DNA of 40,575 nucleotides from Verrucomicrobiales bacterium (GTDB taxonomy: Bacteria; Verrucomicrobiota; Verrucomicrobiia; Verrucomicrobiales; DEV007), in the NCBI GenBank assembly GCA_029210205.1, contig JARGOD010000045.1, forward strand, positions 1 to 40,575, written 5' to 3'. The translations under genes and the position numbers were made by a program. The notes under the pieces are model-generated. The model did no database searches. It was given only the letters and a program-made list of their open reading frames with translations, and was not told the DNA's origin. Shown here one piece after another: positions 1-8,374 of this stretch (its first letter is position 1; each line of letters starts with the position of its first letter).

Positions 1-1212
1 CCGCGAATCGACCAACTGGCAAAGGATGGCGTGAAGTTCACCAATGCCTATGCGATGGGGCCGGAATGCACGCCCTCGCGCGTATCCTACCTGACGGGCC
101 GTTATCCACAGCGAGTTGGCGGTCTCGAGTGTGCCATCGGAACCGGTAACGTTGGTCGATACGATGACGCAATTCGTCTCGCCGAGGAAAGCGATCTCGG
201 ACTTCCTTCTGACTATGCTGTTTTGGCACCCGCCTTGAAGAAAGCGGGTTACACCAACGCGATTTTTGGAAAGTGGCACCTCGGCTACGAGCCAAAGTTT
301 TCGCCTCTCGAGCAGGGCTTTGATGAGTTCGTAGGCTTTCTCGGGGGCAATGTTGACTACTTTCGTCATCAGGAGCTTTCCGATATCGAAGTCTACCTTT
401 CCGGGACTGAGCCAATCACCCGGGAGGGCTACACCACCGACTTGATTAGAGACGACGCCCTTGCCTTCATCAAAAAGCAGGCTGAAACGCCGGATAAACC
501 ATTCTTCCTCTACCTTCCCCACGCCGCTCCGCACTTTCCTTTTCAAGGGCCCGGCGATGACGATGGAGGCCTTCCTTCAGAAGAAGAATGGACTCTGGGG
601 AGTCGTGAAACCTACATCGAAATGATGGAGAATCTTGATGCCTCGGTTGGAGCCGTCGTTGATTCTCTTGAAAAGCACGGGATGACCGATAACACCCTCG
701 TCGTCTTTACAAGCGATCACGGGGCAATGAAACCGGGACTGAATTCTCCTTGGAGAGACTACAAAGGAACCGTTTTCGAAGGAGGGATTCGCGTTCCTTT
801 AATTGCCAAATGGCCCGGGGTCCTCAAATCGGGAACCGTGAGTGAGCAAGTTGGCAGCCTCATGGATCTGACCGGAAGCTTTCTCAACGCAGCTGGAGCA
901 AAACTCCCGCAGGGCCTTGCCCTGGACGGAGATGATCTTATCGAACACGCCAGAACCGGCGGCAAAGACTACCCCCGAACTCTATTCTGGAGAGCACGAC
1001 GCGGTGATCGGACCTGGAAAGCAGTTCGACATGGGGATTGGAAGTACGTCTTCAAAATCGAAGGTGGCAAAGTGGAGGAATGGCTCTTTCACCTGAAGTC
1101 AGATCCCCACGAAACAAAGAGTGTTTTTGCTGAGGACAAGCACGCAAAAACTCTCGGCAATATAAAGGCCAAGCTCTCTGCCTGGGAGAAGAAAGTCACT
1201 CACAAGCGCTGA
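1..1212 (+). CDS. Sulfatase, 5'-truncated by window edge
   Basis: Formylglycine-dependent sulfatase of the arylsulfatase/S1 type, which hydrolyses sulfate esters and in this phylum is usually exported to act on sulfated polysaccharides. The frame is open from base 1, so the signal peptide and first metal ligands lie left of the window; the first Met at 31 is internal. The active-site signature C-T-P-S-R starts with the Cys at 67-69, followed by LTGRYPQR. Further family landmarks are GKWHLG, HAAPHFPF, FTSDHGA and the EGGIRVP block; the C-terminus has the usual 'LFHLKSDPHE' sulfatase tail. The DHG in place of the commoner DNG is a tolerated variant in this family. A second sulfatase lies at 12847. 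The natural substrate cannot be read from sequence. Confidence 0.95.
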   Translation, partial: PRIDQLAKDGVKFTNAYAMGPECTPSRVSYLTGRYPQRVGGLECAIGTGNVGRYDDAIRLAEESDLGLPSDYAVLAPALKKAGYTNAIFGKWHLGYEPKFSPLEQGFDEFVGFLGGNVDYFRHQELSDIEVYLSGTEPITREGYTTDLIRDDALAFIKKQAETPDKPFFLYLPHAAPHFPFQGPGDDDGGLPSEEEWTLGSRETYIEMMENLDASVGAVVDSLEKHGMTDNTLVVFTSDHGAMKPGLNSPWRDYKGTVFEGGIRVPLIAKWPGVLKSGTVSEQVGSLMDLTGSFLNAAGAKLPQGLALDGDDLIEHARTGGKDYPRTLFWRARRGDRTWKAVRHGDWKYVFKIEGGKVEEWLFHLKSDPHETKSVFAEDKHAKTLGNIKAKLSAWEKKVTHKR

Positions 1213-1218
1213 TTTAAA

Positions 1219-1260
1219 GACCCGACCCTGTCAGGTCAATGACCTAACCCTGTTGAGTCT
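1219..1260. repeat. REP-like palindromic/direct repeat remnant
   Basis: Just after the sulfatase stop there is a perfect inverted repeat, AGGTCA-A-TGACCT (1233-1245). It is flanked by two imperfect direct copies, ACCCTGTCAGGTC and ACCCTGTTGAGTC. The 14-mer at 1241-1254 recurs in inverted orientation at 14282-14295, after the other sulfatase. The ACCTGACCC-like strings resemble REP sequences mobilised by RAYT (IS200-like) transposases, but no transposase is in the window. It could also act as a transcript-end structure. Confidence 0.35.
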
Positions 1261-1341
1261 AAACCGGCGAGGCTTGTATCAGTCATCGCTATACAGGAAG
1301 ATTTCATTCGAAAGTCACATAATCTGATCGAAAATAGGCGG

Positions 1342-3048
1342 GTGAGTGAGAAAACTGAGAACGGCACCGTGACGGAACGACCTACCTGGGTCATGGGTCA
1401 CAAGAATCCTGATACGGATGCAATTTGCTCAGCGATTGCATACGCTGACCTTCTGAAGCAAACCCGGATCCCTTCAGCTCAAGCTGCCTGCTGCGGTCCG
1501 CCGAACAGTCGGACCGAATGGGTTCTCGCACAAGCCGGCCTACCTCGCCCACAATTGATGAGCGACGTCTACCTTCGCGCCGATGACATTTGCCACTCCA
1601 ATGTCACGATGGCAAAAGCCACGGACACTGTCATCGAAGCATACCGCCAGATGACGACGCACGGCTATCGAAGCCTGCCCGTGGCCGACGAGGCTGGAAA
1701 ACTAATCGGGATGCTCGCACTCCAGGATTTACTCGAACTTCTAATCCCCTCCACTGCGAAGGGCGAAGACGCCCGCCAGGTCACCACCTCGACTCAGAAC
1801 ATCGCCCGTATCCTCGACGCGGAAATTGTTCACCTCACCGAGCATTGCCAGGATGAGCAAGACTTTCTCATGATGGTGGCCGGATCTTCCGAGCCGGTCA
1901 TGCAGGACAGGATCGCGAAGCTGCCGAAGGACGAGCTTTTGATTATCACAGGAGACCGCATCGGGGTTCAGTTGCAGGCCGTAGAAGCCGGAGTGCGATG
2001 TCTCGTCATCACGAGCGGATTCACCCCTTCCAGCGCAATTGTCGCGGCCGCGAAAGAATCGAAAACTGCGATTCTCGTTACGAAGCGCGACACGGCTTCC
2101 ACCACACAGCTCATTAGAGGAGCCCGCTCGATTCAAAACGCGATTTCCAAGGACTTTGTCTCATTTTCTCCGGAAGCCAAACTTCAGGTTCTCAAAGACA
2201 AGATTAAGGGCAGTCGGCGTCAGGCACTTTTCCCTGTCTGTGAACCCGAGACCAAAGATCTTATCGGTGTTTTTTCCCGCACTGATTTGGTGAACCCCGA
2301 GAAGCCGAAACTGGTTCTCGTCGATCATAACGAGTTCTCTCAAGCCGTGAGTGGTGCCGACGAAGCTCATATCATCGAAGTGATGGATCACCACCGTCTC
2401 AGCGGAAACCTTGTCACAAAGGAACCAATCCAGTTTATCAATAAAACAGTTGGCTCGACCTGCACCATCGTCGGGAACTCTTTTCAAACGCATCAGATCA
2501 CACCTGAGAAAGGGATCGCGCTTTGCATTTGCGCAGGAATCATCTCTGACACCCTGAATCTGACTTCCCCCACGACGACAGACGAGGATCGAAAGATCCT
2601 CGAATGGGCCAGCAAAATCGCAAACATCGATGTCGATCAGTTTAAGGAATTCTTCTTTTCCGCCGGTTCTGTGCTCCGGAGTTCTAATTTTACGGAGGCC
2701 GTGAATTCAGACCGGAAGGAGTTCGAAGAAAGCGGATATCGTCTGAGTATTTCTCAGGTCGAAGAAATCGGATTCGATTACTTCTGGCCGGCGCGTGAGG
2801 AGCTGCAGGAAACACTTCGGAAAACGATCACAGACAACCAGCTCGACTTCGCTTGTCTCATGATCACAGACATCACGCTGAACGATAGCTTACTCCTCGT
2901 CGAAGCAGCGCCCGAGATTCGCCAGAGAATTTCCTATCCGAAGAAAGACACGCATCTTTTCGTTCTCAAAAACGTCGTGAGCAGGAAGAAACAATTGTTC
3001 CCCTATTTGAGTTCTGTCCTCGCCGAAATTCCGAAGGAAGATGGCTGA
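1342..3048 (+). CDS. ppaC: Manganese-dependent inorganic pyrophosphatase with CBS/DRTGG regulatory insert
   Basis: Family II (DHH/DHHA2) inorganic pyrophosphatase, a cytoplasmic enzyme that splits pyrophosphate to drive biosynthesis. The N-terminal DHH segment has the metal motif GHKNPDTDAICSA (about residues 19-31). It is followed by a CBS domain (about 75-135), a DRTGG domain (about 150-250), a second CBS domain, then the VMDHHR motif and the C-terminal DHHA2 domain with the NSDRKEFEESGYRLSISQVE region. At 568 residues it is the long form, whose CBS pair in characterised homologues binds adenine nucleotides and regulates activity. The start is GTG at 1342; no in-frame ATG exists upstream, and the AGGCGG upstream sits too close to be an ideal ribosome site, so a GTG nine codons downstream is an alternative. 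It stands alone, with the sulfatase upstream and a convergent gene downstream. Confidence 0.93.
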   Translation: MSEKTENGTVTERPTWVMGHKNPDTDAICSAIAYADLLKQTRIPSAQAACCGPPNSRTEWVLAQAGLPRPQLMSDVYLRADDICHSNVTMAKATDTVIEAYRQMTTHGYRSLPVADEAGKLIGMLALQDLLELLIPSTAKGEDARQVTTSTQNIARILDAEIVHLTEHCQDEQDFLMMVAGSSEPVMQDRIAKLPKDELLIITGDRIGVQLQAVEAGVRCLVITSGFTPSSAIVAAAKESKTAILVTKRDTASTTQLIRGARSIQNAISKDFVSFSPEAKLQVLKDKIKGSRRQALFPVCEPETKDLIGVFSRTDLVNPEKPKLVLVDHNEFSQAVSGADEAHIIEVMDHHRLSGNLVTKEPIQFINKTVGSTCTIVGNSFQTHQITPEKGIALCICAGIISDTLNLTSPTTTDEDRKILEWASKIANIDVDQFKEFFFSAGSVLRSSNFTEAVNSDRKEFEESGYRLSISQVEEIGFDYFWPAREELQETLRKTITDNQLDFACLMITDITLNDSLLLVEAAPEIRQRISYPKKDTHLFVLKNVVSRKKQLFPYLSSVLAEIPKEDG

Positions 3049-3083
3049 GCTCCCGAGTGGGGAACGCGATTGTCTAGCGCCGC

Positions 3084-3103
3084 CGAGAGATAGACTTCTC
3101 TCG
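3084..3103. terminator. Short hairpin between convergent genes
   Basis: A perfect 7-bp stem CGAGAGA / TCTCTCG with loop TAGACT lies between the pyrophosphatase stop (3048) and the AP2 gene stop (3115). The location fits a shared transcript end, but there is no U-tract on either strand, so termination is inferred only. Confidence 0.3.
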
Positions 3104-3114
3104 CGAAGCACGCA

Positions 3115-3558
3115 TCATCCCAGTGCTTCGCGTCTCGCCATACAGGCCATCTCGAAGGCTTCCTCATCTCCGTGCTTGAGAACCGAGTAACGGATCGTTC
3201 GTCTCTCTCCTTCCCCTGTCGTCCAGCTCGCTTGCCAGAAGAAGTATTCGGTTCCATCGGCACTTCGCTGCAAGATGCGAGTAACGCCGACGACACCGGA
3301 GCGGTTCCGGGCGGCCGGTCCAGTGTGAGACCGTGAAGAGGCTGAAGCCTCAACTGCTCCCCGCTCTGCCTTCGCGAGAAGACGATCTCGAAACTGCTGC
3401 GCCTTCGCCAGAGCATTCGATTCACCTCCCCATGCCGAATCAGAAAAAAAGCGTCCGTAGCGGACGCCTTTTCGCTGAAACCTAACTTGCCAGCCGTGAG
3501 TGCCAACTGACTTCTGGTCAAGTCGGCTGATTCCGAAATTGGGATCAGAATCACTCAC
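3115..3558 (-). CDS. AP2-domain protein (two AP2-like units)
   Basis: Small basic protein of 147 residues with two AP2-like units. The first is at about residues 18-62 (GWQVRFQRKGVRYGRFFSD..., then a helix ALAKAQQFRDRLL). The second is at about 86-147 (SGVVGVTRI...FFWQASWTT...RYSVLKHGDEEAFEMACMARR). Each shows the three-strand-plus-helix AP2/ERF pattern, with G-V-x-R-type first strand, W-x-A second strand and an alanine-rich helix. AP2 domains bind DNA, in bacteria usually within integrases and homing endonucleases; here no integrase or nuclease domain is fused. The start is GTG at 3558 and no ATG fits better. It follows the HtrA gene by 24 bases on the same strand and may be co-transcribed. 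A DNA-binding role is inferred from the fold only. Confidence 0.8.
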   Translation of the reverse strand: MSDSDPNFGISRLDQKSVGTHGWQVRFQRKGVRYGRFFSDSAWGGESNALAKAQQFRDRLLAKAERGAVEASASSRSHTGPAARNRSGVVGVTRILQRSADGTEYFFWQASWTTGEGERRTIRYSVLKHGDEEAFEMACMARREALG

Positions 3559-3582
3559 GGAATTGCAGTTTGCTCGATGCTT

Positions 3583-5091
3583 TTATTCTGCCAGTGGCAC
3601 CGCAAGAATATCACGGCGACCAGCAACATAAACCTGGAGGAGGAGAACGTCGGATTCGAAACTCTCTACAAGATCGAAAGCTTCCGTAACGCTTTCGATA
3701 TCTTTCTGATCGATCTGTGTGATCACCGTTCCGGGACGAAGTCCTGCCTTGGCCGCTGGCGCATTGTCTTGAACGCTCTCGACCACAACACCCATGATGT
3801 CTTCATCAAGCTGCAGGGCACTTCGAGTCTCCTCATCGAGGTCCTTGATGCGAACTCCTTCAACAAACTCCTGTGGCTTGGCGGTCCGGTTAGGGCCGGG
3901 AGCTCCAGCGAGGCTCTTCGTTCCGTCTTCAAGATCGCCAAGGACAACTTCGATACTCTTGTCTTTACCGTTTCGAATAACGTCGAACTTCACGGCGGCT
4001 CCTGGAGCCGTGTTGCTGATGTCGAGACGGAGGCGCTGCATGTTACTCACCTCCGAACCGTTGTAGGCGACAATAAGATCGCCGGGTTTCATTCCCGCTT
4101 CAGCAGCCGGCGTCGCTCTTCCCACTTCAGTGACAAGAACACCATTCTGCTCATCACGGCCCAGTGCTTTTGCAAAGTTTTCATCGAGCTCGCGGAGGTA
4201 GACACCGAGGAAACCACGCTTCACCACTCCGTCGCCCTCAATCAATCGCTCAACGATATTGAGAGCCATGTTCGCAGGAATCGCGAAGCCTATCCCGATG
4301 TTGCCGCCGGAGAAGTTAGACTGGATCGCCGTGTTTATTCCAATGAGACGACCACTTGCATCAACCAGTGCCCCGCCTGAGTTACCCCGGTTGATCGCCG
4401 CATCGGTTTGGATGAAGTTCTCGTATCCGCCGTTGGTGATGTTCAGTTCATTCCTGCCGAGAGCGCTCACGATACCCATCGAAGCGCTCTGCTCGAGGGT
4501 GAGCGGATTTCCGACCGCAAGGACAACATCTCCGATCCGGAGTTTAGAGCTGTCTCCAATCGTGATTTGCTTTAGTCCCTTCGCATCAATCTTCAAAAGA
4601 GCTACGTCCGTGCGGGGGTCACCACCGATCAGTTCGGCAGCATATTCCTTCTGATTTTCCGGCAGGGTGACTTTGATTTCATCCGCATCAGAAACGACAT
4701 GGTTATTAGTCAGAATGTAGCCGTCGGGCGAAATGACGACACCGGAACCTAGTCCCTGCTGCTGCCGCTCGGGAGCTTCATTCTTATATTGCTCAAGGAG
4801 CTCGTCAGGAATATCGAAGAAGCGCTTCAGCATCTCTTCCTGCTGCGAATTAGTGGTGCGCTGCACTTTCACCGACTTCGATGCGAAAATCGTGACCACT
4901 GCCGGCATGACTTTTTCAAGAGCCGGGGCGTAGCTTCCCATTCCGGGAGCATCAGTTTCACCCGTATCGATAAGGAGCTTTTTCTGTAGGTCTTGATACT
5001 TCTTAGAGTCAGCTTGCGCTGCGGGAGTAATCCCGAGCATGGCTGCCCCGACGAAAGCAACAAGAGCCTGGAGGAGGAATTTTTGTTTCAT
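3583..5091 (-). CDS. degQ: Periplasmic serine protease, HtrA/DegP/DegQ family
   Basis: Envelope protease/chaperone of the HtrA family, 502 residues from the chosen ATG at 5091. That start gives a clean signal peptide (MKQKFLLQ...AAQA-DS); the reading frame extends 23 codons upstream, but that part does not look like protein N-terminus. The catalytic triad is visible: His131 (TNNHVV), Asp162 (RTDVALL) and Ser238 (GNSGGAL). Two PDZ domains follow, at about residues 300-390 (starting KRGFLGVYL) and 405-495 (starting VRIKDLD), the normal DegP/DegQ layout. The 143-base gap to divergent moeB should hold the promoter, but I could not single one out. The AP2-domain gene follows directly. DegP and DegQ cannot be separated from this sequence. 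Confidence 0.95.
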   Translation of the reverse strand: MKQKFLLQALVAFVGAAMLGITPAAQADSKKYQDLQKKLLIDTGETDAPGMGSYAPALEKVMPAVVTIFASKSVKVQRTTNSQQEEMLKRFFDIPDELLEQYKNEAPERQQQGLGSGVVISPDGYILTNNHVVSDADEIKVTLPENQKEYAAELIGGDPRTDVALLKIDAKGLKQITIGDSSKLRIGDVVLAVGNPLTLEQSASMGIVSALGRNELNITNGGYENFIQTDAAINRGNSGGALVDASGRLIGINTAIQSNFSGGNIGIGFAIPANMALNIVERLIEGDGVVKRGFLGVYLRELDENFAKALGRDEQNGVLVTEVGRATPAAEAGMKPGDLIVAYNGSEVSNMQRLRLDISNTAPGAAVKFDVIRNGKDKSIEVVLGDLEDGTKSLAGAPGPNRTAKPQEFVEGVRIKDLDEETRSALQLDEDIMGVVVESVQDNAPAAKAGLRPGTVITQIDQKDIESVTEAFDLVESFESDVLLLQVYVAGRRDILAVPLAE

Positions 5092-5234
5092 AAAGAATTT
5101 CGTTTGGTTGAGAAGATGAGGAGGGTGAAGGTCAATCTGGACTGGCAGAGGCTGCTCCACACCAAAGTCTCATTTGCCTTGTAGAGCGAACTCCTGTTCA
5201 CTTTCCGTCTATTTTTTCTTTTGCCACCAGCCCC

Positions 5235-6401
5235 ATGGAATCAGTTATCAGCCAGAAGCGCCTCGATGATATCGTGCTTTCCACAGCGGAAAAGCAGCGT
5301 TATGCGCGTCACCTAACCATTCCCGATGTCGGCGTCGAAGGTCAGAAACGACTCAAGGCATCCAAAGTCCTCTGCATTGGTGCAGGCGGGCTGGGCTCTC
5401 CCGTCACTATGTATCTCGCCGCGGCCGGAATCGGAGAGATTGGGATTGTCGATTTCGATCTGGTCGACTTTTCTAACCTGCAGCGCCAACTTCTGCATGG
5501 AACCGGAGATGTCGGGAAGAAGAAGATTGTCTCGGCGACAGAAAGACTTTCTGAGATCAATCCAGAAGTGATCGTGAAAACTCACGACACCAGACTCGAC
5601 GCCGCCAACGCAAAAGAGATTGCGGGGCCCTACGATTTAATCATCGATGGCACCGACAATTTTGAAACTCGCTATTTAAGCAACGACCTCGCCGTTCTCA
5701 CGGGGAAACCCAATGTCTACGGGTCAATCTTTCGTTTCGAAGGTCAGGTTTCCGTTTTTGACCCCACCCGCGGCGGACCCTGCTATCGTTGCCTCTTCCC
5801 GTCTCCGCCTGAACCCGGACAGGTCCCCAGCTGCGCGGAAGGCGGCGTCCTCGGAGTGCTTCCGGGCATTGTGGGATGTCTACAGGCCAATGAAGCTATC
5901 AAGCTACTACTTGGCATTGGAGATCCACTCGTTGGGAGGCTGGTCCACTTTGACGCCCTTGCTTTTCGCTTTCGGGAAATCAAATTGAGAAGAGACCCCG
6001 AGTGTGTCATCTGTGGGGACTCCCCCACCCTCACCGAACTCAAAAACATCGAATTTGCCTGTGACATGAGCGAGCAACCTGCCCTGAATGAAATCAACGT
6101 CCATGTGTTGAAGGAGCGTATGGAAAACCCAACGTCCTTTGTTCTCCTCGATGTACGCGAGCCCGCTGAAATTGAAGTCGCAAAACTTCCCGGAGCTGTC
6201 TTTATCCCTCTGGGCGAGCTGGCTGAGCGCATTGGTGAGTTGGACCCCGCGGCCGAGACAATCATTCATTGCAAAGCGGGTGGTCGGAGTGCAAAAGCTC
6301 TCGCCATCTTAACCGAAGCGGGCTTTGCAGACGCTTGTCATGTTCAAGGAGGAATCAATGCTTGGTCCACTGAGATTGATGAAACAGTTCCGCTCTACTA
6401 A
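5235..6401 (+). CDS. moeB: MoeB/ThiF-type adenylyltransferase with C-terminal rhodanese domain
   Basis: E1-like enzyme that adenylates the C-terminal glycine of a sulfur-carrier protein (MoaD or ThiS type) for molybdopterin, thiamin or related thiolation. The ATP-binding loop is GAGGLGS (residues 49-55). The structural zinc site is formed by Cys183/Cys186 (CYRC) and Cys257/Cys260 (CVIC), and the loop cysteine is Cys200 (PSCAEGG). A rhodanese domain occupies about residues 285-388, with its active-site Cys346 in HCKAGGRS, so the protein may also supply the persulfide, as in eukaryotic MOCS3/Uba4 and bacterial MoeBR proteins. The start at 5235 matches the family; no Shine-Dalgarno is evident. 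Its TAA overlaps the ATG of the next gene. No moaD, moaE or thiS is in the window, so the partner is unknown. Confidence 0.94.
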   Translation: MESVISQKRLDDIVLSTAEKQRYARHLTIPDVGVEGQKRLKASKVLCIGAGGLGSPVTMYLAAAGIGEIGIVDFDLVDFSNLQRQLLHGTGDVGKKKIVSATERLSEINPEVIVKTHDTRLDAANAKEIAGPYDLIIDGTDNFETRYLSNDLAVLTGKPNVYGSIFRFEGQVSVFDPTRGGPCYRCLFPSPPEPGQVPSCAEGGVLGVLPGIVGCLQANEAIKLLLGIGDPLVGRLVHFDALAFRFREIKLRRDPECVICGDSPTLTELKNIEFACDMSEQPALNEINVHVLKERMENPTSFVLLDVREPAEIEVAKLPGAVFIPLGELAERIGELDPAAETIIHCKAGGRSAKALAILTEAGFADACHVQGGINAWSTEIDETVPLY

Positions 6402-6625
6402 TGAGCAACTCTCTTTCACCTGAAGTCGAGGCACTACTCCGCTGTCCTGTGACCGGACAAAAGCTGCGATTGGCAGAAGCCGACGACCTGATTCCCTTCA
6501 ACGCAGCCCTTGCCGAAGGGGCCTGGATCACAGAAGACAGTTCCCGCGTCTATCCAGTCCGGGATGGATTTCCGATTCTCATTCCTGATGAGTCCCTGGC
6601 ACCGGGAAAAGACTCCTCAAATTGA
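6401..6625 (+). CDS. Trm112/YcaR-like small protein
   Basis: Protein of 74 residues of the Trm112/UPF0434 type. It begins with LLRCPVTGQKL (one cysteine of the usual zinc-binding pairs is retained) and ends with the characteristic VYPVRDGFPILIPDE block. Such proteins are small metal-binding or methyltransferase-partner modules; the bacterial versions (YcaR-like) have no firmly assigned function. The ATG at 6401 overlaps the moeB stop by one base (TAATG), which implies translational coupling. At the 3' end it overlaps the convergent NAD kinase gene by 9 bases. Confidence 0.85.
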   Translation: MSNSLSPEVEALLRCPVTGQKLRLAEADDLIPFNAALAEGAWITEDSSRVYPVRDGFPILIPDESLAPGKDSSN

Positions 6626-7486
6626 GGTCCCGGTCCAGCCAAGTTTTTGGTTCAGGATGCGATAGAAGTCCTGTCCAGGGAATGAAATAAGAGGAAGCTC
6701 GAAGGAGGCACTTCGCATGCGCACCTCCGCGGGTTTCGAAATCGAAGCGACGAGTTTTCCATCGACCATCAGGGCAAGATCATCTCTTTGCTCGGGAGCG
6801 ATAAAGACCAGCTGACTTTGTCCATCGACAACAAGGGGACGATTGGCGAGAGCGTGGGGGCAAATCGGAGTGATGATAAACACATCGGCATCCGGATCTA
6901 CAAGTGGCCCCCCCGCAGAGAGTGAGTAGGCGGTCGACCCGGTCGGCGTCGAAAGAATCAGTCCGTCACCGGAATAGCGATTGGCGAATTTCCCGTTGAT
7001 ATGGGCCTCAACATGAATACCGCGAGCATCGACACCACGACAGAGAAGAATCTCATTGAGAGCAAAGAAAGTCTCCTGCACTTCCCCGTCCACTTCGAAT
7101 TCTCCCTGAATAAGAACGCGATGGCTCGACTCGTAGGCTCCTGTTGAAATGGCTTCAACCAACTCGTCACTCTCCTGCGTCGTTGCGCAGGTCATAAAAC
7201 CCAAAGTCCCTGTATTGATCGCCGCGATCGGTTTCACCTTTTCCTGCAGTTGCCGAAGGACCCAGAGAATCGTTCCGTCTCCGCCTAGCACGACGAGCAG
7301 ATCGACCCGATCGCTCAATTCTTCGAAAGACATCCCGGCTACCGTTCCGATGAGCCCGGCCGTTGCTTCTTCAAAAAACACGGGGACTTCACGCTCGCCA
7401 AATCGCGCAACGAGATCAATCAGCAAATCCTTTGCCCCCTCTTTCGAGGGATTGGCGATGATTCCTACTCGGGGTGCTTCAGCCAT
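6617..7486 (-). CDS. nadK: NAD kinase
   Basis: ATP-dependent NAD kinase making NADP in the cytoplasm; 289 residues, normal for the family. The GGDG motif is at residues 68-71 (VVLGGDGTILWVLR). The second substrate-binding block reads RYSGDGLILSTPTGSTAYSL, followed by AGGPLVDP and ITPICPHALANRPLV, all diagnostic for NadK. The ATG at 7486 lies inside the tlyA 3' end, a 22-base overlap, so the two are almost certainly co-transcribed; a TlyA-NadK pairing is seen in several phyla. The stop overlaps the tail of the Trm112-like gene on the other strand. Confidence 0.96.
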   Translation of the reverse strand: MAEAPRVGIIANPSKEGAKDLLIDLVARFGEREVPVFFEEATAGLIGTVAGMSFEELSDRVDLLVVLGGDGTILWVLRQLQEKVKPIAAINTGTLGFMTCATTQESDELVEAISTGAYESSHRVLIQGEFEVDGEVQETFFALNEILLCRGVDARGIHVEAHINGKFANRYSGDGLILSTPTGSTAYSLSAGGPLVDPDADVFIITPICPHALANRPLVVDGQSQLVFIAPEQRDDLALMVDGKLVASISKPAEVRMRSASFELPLISFPGQDFYRILNQKLGWTGTSI

Positions 7487-8205
7487 GCCAGAAATTCAAT
7501 ATTACCGTCGGTTCCACTGATAGGCGACTGTGTCAGGCCATGCCAGCTTTTTCCCAAGTCGCTGAGCACGAAACTACGGATCTTCTCTACAGCTTCTTCG
7601 TGTAGCCCGGATTCACGAACAATCCCGCCTTTTCCAATCTGCTCCCTTCTCAATTCGAACTGAGGTTTAATCAGGCAAACGATTGAACCGCCCGGTTTCA
7701 AAACCGAAAAGACAGGCCCGAGGATTAATCTCAGCGAGATGAAAGAGACATCAATCACAACCAGATCAACCATCTCGGGGAGATCGTCACTGGTCATGTG
7801 CCTGATATTGATGCCTTCTCGCGAAATGACTCTCTCATCACTTCTTATTTTCCAGGCCAGCTGATTTTTACCAACATCGTATGCGTAGACACGGGCGGCT
7901 CCCCGCTGGAGCGCACAATCCGTGAAACCGCCGGTTGAAGCCCCGGCATCAAGCATGACAAGCCCATTCACATCAATCGAAAACTCGTCGAGAGCCTTCT
8001 CAAGCTTGAGCCCTCCTCGACTGACATACTTCGGTTTGCTCTTTATAAAAATTTCGGCCTCGCCGTCAATTTTCAGACCGGGTTTTAAATTACCCTCGAC
8101 ACCTTCGACTCTCACCTCGCCAGCAAGAATGAGTCGTTTCGCCATTTCGCGGGAATCGCAAAGACCTCGACGATGCAGCACCAAATCCAATCTTTCTTTT
8201 CCCAT
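7465..8205 (-). CDS. tlyA: TlyA-family rRNA 2'-O-methyltransferase
   Basis: S4-domain RNA methyltransferase of the TlyA/hemolysin-A family, which in characterised members 2'-O-methylates ribosomal RNA. The S4 RNA-binding domain covers about residues 1-60 (RLDLVLHRRGLCDSRE...), then the linker KYVSRGGLKLEKAL, then a FtsJ-like methyltransferase with SAM motif LDAGASTGGFTD and later VVIDVSFISL and LIKPQFE. I start it at ATG 8205 (MGKERLDLVL), which matches the family; the open frame continues 32 codons upstream without family similarity. It is 246 residues long and overlaps nadK downstream. Confidence 0.94.
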   Translation of the reverse strand: MGKERLDLVLHRRGLCDSREMAKRLILAGEVRVEGVEGNLKPGLKIDGEAEIFIKSKPKYVSRGGLKLEKALDEFSIDVNGLVMLDAGASTGGFTDCALQRGAARVYAYDVGKNQLAWKIRSDERVISREGINIRHMTSDDLPEMVDLVVIDVSFISLRLILGPVFSVLKPGGSIVCLIKPQFELRREQIGKGGIVRESGLHEEAVEKIRSFVLSDLGKSWHGLTQSPISGTDGNIEFLAWLKHPE

Positions 8206-8374
8206 GCGAATCCACTCAGTCAGGCCGCAGAATTGGCGAAGCTGAATCAGAAGAAAGCTCCATCTTCCATGTATTTCAAGCGTGAGGATTCGGATCCGCA
8301 AGGAGACAATATCATCGGAATCGTCAGCTAGTTCACATAGACAGAACCTTCGGAGTCGGTAATATCCCCCAGAG

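Noticed and set aside
3577..4380. A 267-codon plus-strand frame opposite degQ
   Set aside because: Antisense to the conserved PDZ and protease region; no recognisable motifs of its own.
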